In this document: piece after piece, positions 1 through 7,235 of the stretch
Layout of the letters: each line of letters opens with the position of its first letter
Position numbering within the stretch: the stretch's first letter is position 1
Assembly (NCBI GenBank): GCA_937988795.1
Contig: CALKHY010000022.1
Coordinates: 1 to 9,910 of the forward strand
Source: an uncultured Candidatus Saccharibacteria bacterium
Lineage (GTDB): Bacteria > Patescibacteriota > Saccharimonadia > Saccharimonadales > UBA4665
Length of the DNA stretch: 9,910 bases
Direction: 5' to 3'
The notes under the pieces: generated by a model
Seen by the model: the letters and a program-made list of their open reading frames with translations, nothing else
Told to the model about the DNA's origin: nothing
Database searches by the model: none
Program-made: the position numbers and the translations under genes

Positions 1-2240
1 GCTCCATGGGTCCTGGTGGTCTGTCCCGCGAGCGCGCCGGCTTTGAGGTGCGTGACGCGCACGCCACCCACTACGGCCGTATCTGTGCTGTCGAGACGCC
101 GGAAGGCGCCAACATCGGTCTGGTAAGCAACCTGGCCAACTACGCCCGCGTCAACGAATACGGCTTTATCGAGACCCCGTACCGCAAGGTGGTCAACGGT
201 AAGGTCACCGACGAAATCGAATGGCTGGACGCTTCCGAGGAAGAGAAGGCAATTATCGCCGGTATCGGTAACGAAGTTGACGAGAACGGCCGCTTTGTCG
301 AAGAGCGTGTTAGCGCCCGCATCCGCCTGATGCCTGGCGAGGCCGACCGCGACGCCATCACTCACATGGACGCTGCCCGCAACCAGATTATCGGTTCGAG
401 CGCTGGTCTGATTCCGTTTATTGAGAAGAACTACGTGTACCGCTCGCTCATGGGTAGCAACCAGCAGCGTCAGGCTGTGCCGCTGATTAAGCCGCAGGCA
501 CCGATTGTTGGTAGCGGCATGGAAGCTGTGGTTGCCCGCAACACCGGCCAGCTGGTTCTGGCCGAAGACGACGGTGAAGTTGTCAAGGCGACCGCCGACG
601 AAGTTGTGGTGAAGTACAAGGACGGCAACAGCGTCCGCTACGAGCCGCAGCACTTTATCCGTTCCAACGAAGGCTCGTGCATTAACCAGAAGGTTGTTGT
701 CTCCTCTGGCGACAAGGTGAAGAAGGGTGACATCCTGATCGAAGGTATGTCCATCGAAAACGGCGAGCTGGCGCTCGGTAAGGACCTCATCTGCGCCTTC
801 ATGCCGTGGAGCGGTTACAACTTCGAAGACGCCATTATCATCAGCCGCAAGCTGGTTGAGGACGAAACGTTGACCTCCATCCACATCGTTGACTTCATGA
901 TCGAGGTCCGCGAAACCAAGCTTGGTCCGGAAATCGTGACCCGCGACATTCCGAACGTTTCTGAGGACGCACTGCGCCACCTGGACGACGACGGTATCGT
1001 CCGCATCGGCGCCGAGGTGCACCCTGGTGACATCTTGGTTGGTAAGATTACTCCGAAGGGTGAGCAGGAGCTTTCGAGCGAAGAACGCTTGCTGCGCGCC
1101 ATCTTCGGTGAGAAGGCGAAGGAAGTCCGTGACACCTCACAGCGCATGCCGAACGGCAAGCACGGTAAGGTCGTCGGCGTGAAAGTCTTCAGCCGCGAGA
1201 ACGGCCACGAACTCAAGGCTGGCGTGCTGATGCAGATCCAGGTCTTCGTTGCCCAGATGCGCAAGATCGCTGTGGGTGATAAGCTTGGTGGTCGCCACGG
1301 TAACAAGGGTGTTATCGCCCGTATTCTGCCGGTCGAGGACATGCCATTCATGGAGGACGGCACACCCGTTGACATTATCCTCAACCCGCTCGGTGTTGCT
1401 GCCCGTATGAACCTCGGTCAGCTCTTTGAGACGCACCTGGGTATGGCTGCCCGCGCTTTGGGTATGAAGGTTGTCAGCCCGTCGTTCAACGGCGTGCCAA
1501 TCGAGAAGATTGAAGAGCTTTTGAAGGAAGCTGGTTTGCCCGAGGACGGTAAGCAACAGCTGTACGACGGCCGCACTGGTGAGCCGTTCAAGGAGTGCAC
1601 CACTGTCGGTAGCATGTACATCATCAAGCTCAACCACATGGTTGCTGATAAGATCCACGCTCGCTCCACTGGTCCGTACACCATGGTTACCCAGCAGCCG
1701 CTCGGTGGTAAGGCCCAGAACGGTGGTCAGCGCTTCGGTGAAATGGAGGTGTGGGCACTCGAGGCATACGGTGCAGCCAACACCTTGCAAGAAATGCTTA
1801 CCATCAAGTCCGACGACGTGTACGGCCGTTCCAAGGCGTACGAGTCGATCATCAAGCGCACCGACATCGTTGGTCCGAAGGTTCCGGAAAGCTTCAACGT
1901 GCTTGTCAAGGAACTGCAGGGTCTCGGCCTTAAGGTCGACCTGGTCGCCAGCGACAAGCTGGTTGACGCTGAAGACGTGCTGGCTACCAACATCCGCGAC
2001 GAAGCCGAGCACCCGTCCGAGGTTGAGGTGCCGGCTCAGGCTATCTCAGAAATTGACCTTTCAGAGGAAGAGGCGGTCAACGAATTCGAGGTTGCAGGCG
2101 GTGAAGTCTCTGACGAGATACCCGAAGAAGGCGCCGACGAAGACCTGTCACTCGTAGCATTTCCTGAAGAACCGCCGACAGCTCATCAGTTAGGCGATGA
2201 CACCGACATCGACCCAGAAGAAGAAAAGGAGGCTGCATAA
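1..2240 (+). CDS. rpoB: RNA polymerase beta subunit, C-terminal two-thirds (5' partial)
   Basis: This is the beta subunit of DNA-dependent RNA polymerase, which forms one side of the active-site cleft with beta'. The window starts inside the gene: the reading frame is open from position 3, and the first residues (MGPGGLSRERAGFEVRD) match the middle of the family, so roughly 500 N-terminal residues lie upstream. The ATG at position 6 is internal. Visible landmarks are YGRICAVETPEG, GSNQQRQAVP, the GDKLGGRHGNKG block carrying the two active-site lysines (codons at 1281 and 1305), KLNHMVADKIHARS with its conserved histidine (codon at 1635), and the C-terminal block FGEMEVWALEAYGAA. The SI2-type insertion of E. 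coli is absent. After the point where E. coli beta ends, the protein continues for about 97 residues (from about 1947), of which about 34 are Asp or Glu and only three Lys or Arg. This looks like a disordered acidic tail. rpoC follows after 57 nt, so the two genes are probably co-transcribed. Confidence 0.98.
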   Translation, partial: SMGPGGLSRERAGFEVRDAHATHYGRICAVETPEGANIGLVSNLANYARVNEYGFIETPYRKVVNGKVTDEIEWLDASEEEKAIIAGIGNEVDENGRFVEERVSARIRLMPGEADRDAITHMDAARNQIIGSSAGLIPFIEKNYVYRSLMGSNQQRQAVPLIKPQAPIVGSGMEAVVARNTGQLVLAEDDGEVVKATADEVVVKYKDGNSVRYEPQHFIRSNEGSCINQKVVVSSGDKVKKGDILIEGMSIENGELALGKDLICAFMPWSGYNFEDAIIISRKLVEDETLTSIHIVDFMIEVRETKLGPEIVTRDIPNVSEDALRHLDDDGIVRIGAEVHPGDILVGKITPKGEQELSSEERLLRAIFGEKAKEVRDTSQRMPNGKHGKVVGVKVFSRENGHELKAGVLMQIQVFVAQMRKIAVGDKLGGRHGNKGVIARILPVEDMPFMEDGTPVDIILNPLGVAARMNLGQLFETHLGMAARALGMKVVSPSFNGVPIEKIEELLKEAGLPEDGKQQLYDGRTGEPFKECTTVGSMYIIKLNHMVADKIHARSTGPYTMVTQQPLGGKAQNGGQRFGEMEVWALEAYGAANTLQEMLTIKSDDVYGRSKAYESIIKRTDIVGPKVPESFNVLVKELQGLGLKVDLVASDKLVDAEDVLATNIRDEAEHPSEVEVPAQAISEIDLSEEEAVNEFEVAGGEVSDEIPEEGADEDLSLVAFPEEPPTAHQLGDDTDIDPEEEKEAA

Positions 2241-2242
2241 AG

Positions 2243-2305
2243 ATGTTGCGCTCCGATCTCAATAGCACACAACTTAAGGCGACCGAAGGAGGTCTGAATG
2301 CGTAG
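2243..2305 (+). CDS. possible 20-codon leader peptide between rpoB and rpoC
   Basis: A short reading frame begins at ATG 2243, three bases after the rpoB stop, and ends at TAG 2303-2305, overlapping the first codons of rpoC by 8 nt. It is preceded by a strong Shine-Dalgarno-like run, AAAAGGAGG (2224-2232), with 10 nt spacing. The peptide begins MLRSDLNS and ends GGLNA; it resembles nothing I know. If translated, ribosomes would terminate at the rpoC start and could couple rpoC translation to rpoB. The caution is that the AAGGAG run also encodes Lys-Glu in the acidic rpoB tail, so it may be fortuitous, and rpoC has its own good ribosome-binding site. Confidence 0.25.
   Translation: MLRSDLNSTQLKATEGGLNA
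2286..2292 (+). promoter_or_regulatory. ribosome-binding site of rpoC
   Basis: AAGGAGG, a full match to the anti-Shine-Dalgarno complement, lies 5 nt before ATG 2298. It fixes the rpoC start, which also gives the family-typical N-terminus. Confidence 0.85.
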
Positions 2306-5300
2306 TTATACATACGGCACCAACATTGCCGACTTCGATGCAGTGCGACTCGCGGTCGCGTCTGCTGCTGACATTCTCGACTGGTCATACGGCGAAGTTA
2401 CCAAGCCCGAAACCATCAACTACCGTACCCAGAAGCCGGAGCGCGATGGTCTGTTCTGCGAGCGCATCTTTGGTCCGGTCAAGGACATTAACCCGCACGA
2501 CGCCAAGTACAAAGGTGTGCGCAGCCGCGAAGCTGCCGTCGATAAGAACGGCGAGATCGTTACCAAGAGTATTGTCCGCCGCGAGCGCATGGGTCACATC
2601 AGCCTGGCTGTTCCGGTGGCGCACATCTGGTTCCTGCGTGGCACGCCGAGTGCCATTGGTCTCTTGCTCGGTATGACCGTCAAGGCACTGGAGCGTGTTG
2701 CGTACTTTGCGAGCTACATTATCAAGAATGTAGACGAAAAGAAGCGCGACCAACTCCGCCAGGACAAAGAGGCCGAATACGCTGCTGCCAAAGAAGCTAT
2801 TCGCGCCCGCTACGAGAAGGAAGCCCAGGCTGAAGGTGCCAACCTTAAGGCTCTTGCCGAGATGCAAACCAAAGAACTCAACGAGCTCGAGAAAGAGTGG
2901 GAGCAGTTCAAAGGTCAGATCGACAGCCTTAACAAGCTGGCGCTCATCAGCGAGGCTGAGTACCGCAACATGCCCGAAGAGCTGCGCGAGCTCATCGAAG
3001 TTGGCATGGGTGGCCAGGCACTGAAAGAACTGCTGGATGAGATTGACCTCAAGCAGTTGATTGCTGACCTTACCAAGGAGGCTGAGGAGGCTAAGGGCCA
3101 GCGTCGCAAGAAGATTATGAAGCGCCTGCGCCTGCTGGAGAGCATGGAGCGCGCCGGCATCGAGCCGGGCAGCATGTGTCTGACCGTACTGCCGGTGATC
3201 CCGCCGGATCTCCGCCCAATGGTTCAGCTGACCGGTGGTCGCTTTGCTACCAGCGACCTCAACGACCTCTACCGCCGCGTCATTAACCGTAACAACCGTC
3301 TGAAGAAGCTGATCGAGCTCAACGCACCAGAGGTTATCCGCCGCAACGAAATGCGTATGCTGCAGGAAGCTGTCGATGCCCTCATTGACAACAATGCTGC
3401 TCGCAGCGGTCGCGCCGTTGCCGCGACCGGCCAGCGCCGTCGCCTGAAGAGCCTCAGCGACATGCTCAAGGGTAAGCAGGGCCGTTTCCGCCAGAACCTG
3501 CTGGGTAAGCGTGTTGACTACTCCGGCCGTTCGGTAATCGTTGCCGGTCCGGAGCTCAAGATCTACCAGTGCGGTCTGCCCAAAATGATGGCGCTTGAGC
3601 TGTTCAAACCGTTCGTCATCGGTGAGTTGATCGCCCGTGACCAGGCCCACAACATCCGTTCTGCAACCCGCATGATCGAGGCTGGCGAAACCGCTGTGTG
3701 GGACGCCCTGGACGAGGTAATTAAGGACAAGTACGTACTGCTCAACCGTGCGCCGTCCTTGCACCGCTTGAGCATCCAGGCCTTCCAGCCGGTACTGATC
3801 GAAGGCCGTGCTATCCAGCTCCACCCGCTGGTATGTAAGGGCTTTAACGCCGACTTCGACGGTGACCAGATGGCCGTACATCTGCCGCTATCCGAGGACG
3901 CACAGGCCGAAGCTCGCGAAATCATGGCTTCCAACAAGAACCTGCTCAAGCCTGCTGACGGTACCCCGATCCTGTACATCGAGCAGGACATGGTGCTCGG
4001 TTGTTACTACCTGACATTTGAGCGCGCCGGTATCACTACTGAGCCGCGTCCGTTCTCAAGCTACGAAGAGGCTTTGATGGCCCTGGACCGTGGCGCTATC
4101 AAGCTGCAGACCCGCGTGCGCGTGCCGTTCCGCGGCGAAATCCGCGAAACAACTGTTGGCCGCCTGATCTTCAACGAAGTCTTCCCGGAGGACTTCCCGT
4201 TCCAGGACGAGCCAATGACCAAGAAGAAGCTGCAGCAGGTTATGGCGCTGGTGTACGGCAAGTACGGCCAGGACAAGACCGCGGAAATCGCTGACGAACT
4301 TAAAGACCTTGGTTTCCACTACGCGACCGTGAGCGGCCTGTCCACTGGTGTAAGCGACTTCGTCGACATCAAGGGCATGGAGAAGCTGCTCGAAGAGGGC
4401 GAAGAGCGCGCCAAGGCCATTAACGAGCAGTACGAGCAAGGCTTCATTACCGAGGAAGAGCGTCACCGTCTGACCGTTGAAACCTGGAAGAAAGTTGACA
4501 GCCAGGTTCAGGAGCTGCTCGCTGAGCAGTTGGTTGGTCAAGAAGGTCCGGTGGCATTGGCTCTGACCTCCGGCGCCCGTGGTAACATCTCGCAGATGAA
4601 GATGAGTGTGGGTATGCTGGGTGTGATGCAGGACGCTGCCGGTAACGTTATCGAGCTGCCGGTTAAGTCCGGTTACATCAAGGGTCTAAACCCGCTCGAG
4701 TACTTCACCGGTACCCGTGGTACCCGTAAGGCGCTCATCGACATCGCGCTCAAGACCGCTGACGCTGGTTATCTAACCCGCCGTCTGGTTGACGTTGCTC
4801 AGGACGTCTTTACTATCGAAGAAGAGGGCGAAGACCTCGACCCAGGCTTCACCATGTACAGGAGCGACGCTATCGAAATCGGCGTCACCTTTGCTTCGCG
4901 CTTGGAGGGCCGTTTCGCCGCCGAAGATGTTCCGAAGCACGTCAAGCGCGGTGAGCTGATTACTAAGGAGATTGCACACGGCATCGAAGCCGACGAGACC
5001 ATCGAAAGCGTCAAGATCATGAGCGTGCTCAGCGCCACCACCGTGCACGGTGTGCCGCGCAAGTCCTACGGTGTCGACCCGGCAACTGGTGAACTCGTGG
5101 ACAGCCACCACCCGATCGGCGTTATTGCTGCGCAGTCCATCGGTGAGCCTGGTACGCAGTTGAGCCTGGACTCCAAGCACCGTTCTGGTGCGGCTGTGGC
5201 TGATGACACCGCCCAGGGTCTGTCCCGTGTCGAAGAGTTGTTCGAGGTCCGCACTCCGAAAGGTCAGGCATACCTCAGCGACATCTCTGGTACTGCCAAC

Positions 5301-6110
5301 GTCTGGGAGGACGGCGACAACTACATCGTTCAGATCACTGCCAAAGAGAAAGAGAACATTGTCTTCAAGCTTGGCGAGCGCACCGCCAAGGTTCGCAGCG
5401 GCCAGGACGTCGCTATCGGTGATGTTGTAGCAAGCCTCGAAGACGGCAGCGAACCGTTGATCGTTCCAATGGCCGGCAAGGCCGAGGTAACTGATGAGGA
5501 GATCATCATTGTACCGACCGGCCAGAGCGTTGTCCGCTACGAGATTCCGGGCTTCAAGCAGCTGCTCGTTGAGGACGGCCAGGAAGTTGTAGCTGGCCAG
5601 CGCCTGACAAGCGGTTCGATCCACCTGCCGGAGCTGATGCGTCTGCAGGGCGTCGAGGCAACTCAGCGCTACATCATGAACGAAGTCCTCAAGATCTTTG
5701 CTGCGCAGGGGCAGAACATCTCGGACAAGCACCTCGAGGTTATCGTGCGCCAGATGTTCAGCCGCGTACAGATCGAGGACCCGGGCGACAGCGACTTTGT
5801 CACCGGCGACATCGTCAGTAAGCTCGCCGTTGTCGAAGCTAACGACGCACTGGTGAAGGCTGGCAAGGTCCCGGCCAAGTACAACCAGCTGATCCTCGGT
5901 ATTACCAAGGCGTCACTTAGCACCGACTCGTTCCTGAGCGCAGCATCGTTCCAGGACACTACCCGCGTGCTAATCAACGCTGCTGTTGCCGGCCGCGTGG
6001 ATCGTCTCTTCGGCCTCAAGGAGAACGTTATCCTTGGTCGCAAGATTCCGGTTGGCACCGGCCGCAAGAAGCAGGCCGAACCCGCCGACCTCGCCGTCGC
6101 GGATGTCTAA
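2298..6110 (+). CDS. rpoC: RNA polymerase beta' subunit
   Basis: This is complete beta' (1270 aa), the catalytic partner of beta. The Mg-binding motif NADFDGD is intact, with D519, D521 and D523. The family order is present: N-terminal clamp, a coiled-coil-rich stretch (about 145-280), [20 protein letters not shown], the catalytic loop, F-loop, bridge helix, [14 protein letters not shown], and the C-terminal [19 protein letters not shown]. The E. coli-type SI3 insertion is absent. Several usually conserved positions differ. By my manual alignment, the four Cys of the N-terminal zinc site (E. coli 70, 72, 85, 88) are P66, D68, V81 and N84. Those of the second site (814, 888, 895, 898) are G844, A913, P920 and S923. 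The trigger loop reads QLSLDSKH instead of QLTMRTFH, so R933 becomes D958 and F935 becomes K960, while H961 is kept. The F-loop GMRGLM is GMLGVM (774 = Leu). The reading frame is uninterrupted and highly conserved elsewhere, so this is a functional but divergent enzyme. Confidence 0.99.
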   Translation: MRSYTYGTNIADFDAVRLAVASAADILDWSYGEVTKPETINYRTQKPERDGLFCERIFGPVKDINPHDAKYKGVRSREAAVDKNGEIVTKSIVRRERMGHISLAVPVAHIWFLRGTPSAIGLLLGMTVKALERVAYFASYIIKNVDEKKRDQLRQDKEAEYAAAKEAIRARYEKEAQAEGANLKALAEMQTKELNELEKEWEQFKGQIDSLNKLALISEAEYRNMPEELRELIEVGMGGQALKELLDEIDLKQLIADLTKEAEEAKGQRRKKIMKRLRLLESMERAGIEPGSMCLTVLPVIPPDLRPMVQLTGGRFATSDLNDLYRRVINRNNRLKKLIELNAPEVIRRNEMRMLQEAVDALIDNNAARSGRAVAATGQRRRLKSLSDMLKGKQGRFRQNLLGKRVDYSGRSVIVAGPELKIYQCGLPKMMALELFKPFVIGELIARDQAHNIRSATRMIEAGETAVWDALDEVIKDKYVLLNRAPSLHRLSIQAFQPVLIEGRAIQLHPLVCKGFNADFDGDQMAVHLPLSEDAQAEAREIMASNKNLLKPADGTPILYIEQDMVLGCYYLTFERAGITTEPRPFSSYEEALMALDRGAIKLQTRVRVPFRGEIRETTVGRLIFNEVFPEDFPFQDEPMTKKKLQQVMALVYGKYGQDKTAEIADELKDLGFHYATVSGLSTGVSDFVDIKGMEKLLEEGEERAKAINEQYEQGFITEEERHRLTVETWKKVDSQVQELLAEQLVGQEGPVALALTSGARGNISQMKMSVGMLGVMQDAAGNVIELPVKSGYIKGLNPLEYFTGTRGTRKALIDIALKTADAGYLTRRLVDVAQDVFTIEEEGEDLDPGFTMYRSDAIEIGVTFASRLEGRFAAEDVPKHVKRGELITKEIAHGIEADETIESVKIMSVLSATTVHGVPRKSYGVDPATGELVDSHHPIGVIAAQSIGEPGTQLSLDSKHRSGAAVADDTAQGLSRVEELFEVRTPKGQAYLSDISGTANVWEDGDNYIVQITAKEKENIVFKLGERTAKVRSGQDVAIGDVVASLEDGSEPLIVPMAGKAEVTDEEIIIVPTGQSVVRYEIPGFKQLLVEDGQEVVAGQRLTSGSIHLPELMRLQGVEATQRYIMNEVLKIFAAQGQNISDKHLEVIVRQMFSRVQIEDPGDSDFVTGDIVSKLAVVEANDALVKAGKVPAKYNQLILGITKASLSTDSFLSAASFQDTTRVLINAAVAGRVDRLFGLKENVILGRKIPVGTGRKKQAEPADLAVADV

Positions 6111-6125
6111 CAAAAACTCCGGCCA

Positions 6126-6206
6126 CCAAAAATCCCGCCTCTTTCGCGAGGCGGGATTTCTTTTACCAAAGGATTTTAACTATTTACAAAGAATACAATA
6201 CCCTAT
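6126..6206 (-). ncRNA. candidate small RNA of about 80 nt
   Basis: A minus-strand transcript starting about 7 nt after the -10 box at 6213-6218 would begin near 6206 and end in the U-run of the bidirectional hairpin near 6126-6128. It would have an A/U-rich, mostly unpaired 5' part of about 45 nt (6160-6206) and a 12-bp GC-rich terminator stem. There is no ATG or GTG in it, and the only TTG-initiated frame is four codons long, so it is not an mRNA. The call is inferred from promoter plus terminator only; I recognise no known RNA family. Confidence 0.4.
6130..6164 (+). terminator. rho-independent terminator of rpoBC, apparently bidirectional
   Basis: A perfect 12-bp stem pairs AAATCCCGCCTC (6130-6141) with GAGGCGGGATTT (6148-6159) around a 6-nt loop. 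On the plus strand it runs into TTTCTTTT (6157-6164), 20 nt after the rpoC stop. On the minus strand the same stem runs into TTTTT (6132-6128), so it should also stop transcription from the minus-strand promoter at 6213-6242. Confidence 0.93.
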
Positions 6207-6212
6207 CTTTTT

Positions 6213-6242
6213 ATTATACCACAACCATAACCACTTTGTCAA
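6213..6242 (-). promoter_or_regulatory. consensus sigma70-type promoter, minus strand
   Basis: Read on the minus strand, TTGACA (6242-6237) is followed by an 18-nt spacer and TATAAT (6218-6213). The base pair TG stands one base before the -10 (TGGTATAAT), an extended -10. All twelve hexamer positions match the consensus. It points toward the rpoC terminator, so its product would be the candidate small RNA, or an antisense transcript of the rpoC 3' end if the terminator leaks. Confidence 0.7.
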
Positions 6243-6290
6243 TCTCCACCTCTGTTCTGACTAACGCCATACAATCCAGCTCCCATCGCC

Positions 6291-6356
6291 GTCATTCCGG
6301 ACTTAATCCGGCATCTATCCACCATTGGCGTCATTCCCGCTTTAGGCGGGAATCCA
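6291..6356. repeat. tandem pair of GTCATTCC...-type palindromes
   Basis: Two related units start with GTCATTCC at 6291 and 6330. The first has CCGGA/TCCGG arms (6297-6301 and 6307-6311) that extend to 8 bp with one mismatch. The second has perfect 8-bp arms ATTCCCGC/GCGGGAAT (6333-6340 and 6346-6353) with a 5-nt loop. The second resembles, but is one base longer in the loop than, the neisserial dRS3 pattern ATTCCC-N8-GGGAAT. Such short palindromes are commonly dispersed repeats. Confidence 0.65.
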
Positions 6357-6422
6357 GTCAATCAAAGAAGATTCCTTTTTCTCTTTTGTTTTTCGGTCAG
6401 TCGCCTTCGGCGCCTGCCACGA

Positions 6423-6448
6423 CCTTCTTTTGACTGGCCAAAAGAAGG
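6423..6448. repeat. 10-bp inverted repeat CCTTCTTTTG / CAAAAGAAGG
   Basis: Perfect 10-bp arms (6423-6432 and 6439-6448) surround the 6-nt loop ACTGGC. No T-run follows on either strand, so it is not a typical terminator. Confidence 0.7.
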
Positions 6449-6522
6449 CAAAACCCACCGGGCTACGTTTTTGACTCGGCGCAGCTGTTGTCATTTGCAG
6501 GCTCGCTTGCGGAACTCGCTCC

Positions 6523-6543
6523 AAGACTGCCACTGGCAGTCTT
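6523..6543. repeat. 9-bp inverted repeat AAGACTGCC / GGCAGTCTT
   Basis: Perfect arms (6523-6531 and 6535-6543) around a 3-nt loop ACT form a compact hairpin inside the composite element. Confidence 0.7.
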
Positions 6544-6558
6544 TCCGCTCAAACATCC

Positions 6559-6579
6559 GCTTGGGCTAAAAGCCCAAGC
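6559..6579. repeat. 9-bp inverted repeat GCTTGGGCT / AGCCCAAGC
   Basis: Perfect arms (6559-6567 and 6571-6579) around loop AAA. Its flanks (ACATC before, CCTC after) and the central AAAAGCC are shared with the hairpin at 6679-6705, suggesting the two are diverged copies of one unit. Confidence 0.7.
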
Positions 6580-6593
6580 ATCCCTCGCTGCTC

Positions 6594-6628
6594 GGCAAAA
6601 CAATGCAAACACATTGCATTGTTTTGCC
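6594..6628. repeat. 15-bp perfect inverted repeat
   Basis: Arms GGCAAAACAATGCAA (6594-6608) and TTGCATTGTTTTGCC (6614-6628) pair perfectly around loop ACACA. This is the longest stem in the window and the most stable single hairpin of the element. Confidence 0.8.
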
Positions 6629-6678
6629 TGCGCGGCTTACGTCCTCGCGGCGAAGCACGCTTGCAAATCACAACATCT

Positions 6679-6705
6679 GCCCGGGTCAAAAGCCGATACC
6701 CGGGC
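6679..6705. repeat. 8-bp inverted repeat GCCCGGGT / ACCCGGGC
   Basis: Perfect arms (6679-6686 and 6698-6705) enclose an 11-nt loop containing AAAAGCC. Compared with 6559-6579 both arms have changed together, keeping the pairing. Confidence 0.65.
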
Positions 6706-6716
6706 CCTCCAAGTGG

Positions 6717-6738
6717 AAAATCCAGCTTCGCTGGATTT
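6717..6738 (-). terminator. hairpin with short U-run, possible terminator of the minus-strand gene
   Basis: On the minus strand the arms AAATCCAGC and GCTGGATTT form a 9-bp stem with a 3-nt loop, ending in TTTT (6720-6717). It lies about 30 nt downstream of the stop of the minus-strand gene at 6770-7162. It is also the last hairpin of the composite element, so one end of the element may double as a terminator. Confidence 0.5.
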
Positions 6739-6769
6739 CATTAATTAAAGGCTATTCTTGTGCGGGCTG

Positions 6770-7162
6770 TTATAGCAGCCCCGCTTTCTTGAGTATTTTA
6801 TGGAATTTTTTATTCATTTTGGTATATTCATCGATATTTTCGATGTAGTATTGAGCGGCACGTTCCCACTCATCATTACTATGATGTAGCTTTATTGTTC
6901 CACAACGCTGACATATCCAGTTAGTTGTACCTGGTGGTGAAACCCAAAGCGATCGCGCTTTTAGTGCGTTGTCTCCTGTCGGTATGAGCTCTAGGTGTGC
7001 ACAGTGATTCCTGGCTTTTCTTTTCAGACGCTCTTGTCTGTTTTCTATGTATCTGTTTATATCAAAGTTGAGACTTATTCTTATTGCTACCACGCCAACA
7101 ATGATGCCAACAATGAGAGTGATGAGCAGTGTAAGAATTTGCGAGAAACTCAGCTCAGGCAT
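6770..7162 (-). CDS. small membrane-anchored zinc-ribbon protein, unknown function
   Basis: This 130-aa protein has a hydrophobic N-terminal segment (residues about 9-27, ILTLLITLIVGIIVGVVAI) that should be one membrane anchor. A basic linker (RQERLKRKAR, 42-51) favours the remainder being cytoplasmic. A likely zinc ribbon follows: H53/C54 and H56, then W82-I-C84-Q-R-C87-G. The C-terminal half is helical and ends in a Lys-rich segment (KMNKKFHKILKK). The SPPGT...W.CQRCG...Y..N..EY....KKF pattern feels like an uncharacterised family I have seen in other bacteria, but I cannot name it. ATG 7162 has AAAGGA about 9 nt upstream. A weak promoter (TTGTCA, 17 nt, TACTCT) can be drawn just before it, not convincingly. 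The gene is visibly more A/T-rich than the neighbouring core genes and sits between a repeat element and the str operon, consistent with an accessory insertion. Confidence 0.72.
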   Translation of the reverse strand: MPELSFSQILTLLITLIVGIIVGVVAIRISLNFDINRYIENRQERLKRKARNHCAHLELIPTGDNALKARSLWVSPPGTTNWICQRCGTIKLHHSNDEWERAAQYYIENIDEYTKMNKKFHKILKKAGLL

Positions 7163-7235
7163 GTCTTTAAATCCTTTGATTGCAGAGTAGCATTATTTTA
7201 TCTATTTGACAACTATCATTAAGGAGTTGTGCGAT

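Larger units (their letters stand above)
6291..6738. repeat. composite hairpin-rich repeat element, no gene
   Basis: This 450-nt stretch holds at least nine inverted repeats of different sequence: 6294-6314, 6333-6353, 6402-6412, 6423-6448, 6523-6543, 6559-6579, 6594-6628, 6679-6705 and 6718-6738. Stems are 4-15 bp and loops mostly 3-6 nt. Reading frames across it give low-complexity peptides rich in Ser, Arg, His and Pro with no start signals, so I treat it as non-coding. The phrases GTCATTCCCGC...GCGGGAATCCA, CCTTCTTTTG...CAAAAGAAGG, GGAACTCGCTCC and CGCTGCTCGG remind me of palindromic intergenic elements scattered through proteobacterial genomes. That is memory, not a search. AATCCAG occurs at 6273, 6351 and 6719, in or just outside the element. 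Confidence 0.75.

Noticed and set aside
1137..2012. Long minus-strand ORF inside rpoB
   Set aside because: It lies antisense to a clearly conserved gene, has no recognisable motif and no start signal. Biased codon use in the real gene creates such open antisense frames.
2385..3881. 498-codon minus-strand ORF inside rpoC
   Set aside because: Antisense shadow of conserved rpoC sequence, caused by codon bias. The same applies to the minus-strand frames at 4056-4541 and 4773-5732.
6291..6738. CRISPR array or tRNA cluster
   Set aside because: The hairpins differ in sequence and have no regular repeat-spacer periodicity. None folds as a cloverleaf with a T-loop.
6764..6781. GGGCTG/CAGCCC hairpin around the stop codon of the minus-strand gene
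   Set aside because: Only 6 bp and no T-run follows on the minus strand. The hairpin at 6717-6738 is the better terminator candidate.
6236..6848. Plus-strand ORFs across the repeat element (6236-6433, 6488-6748, 6603-6848)
   Set aside because: They are translations of palindromic repeats, low in complexity, without ribosome-binding sites, and the first two overlap hairpins from end to end.
7206..7211. TTGACA upstream of rpsL as a -35 box
   Set aside because: No acceptable -10 lies 16-19 nt downstream. The TTGCCA/TACAAT pair at 7248-7276 is better placed and has an extended -10.
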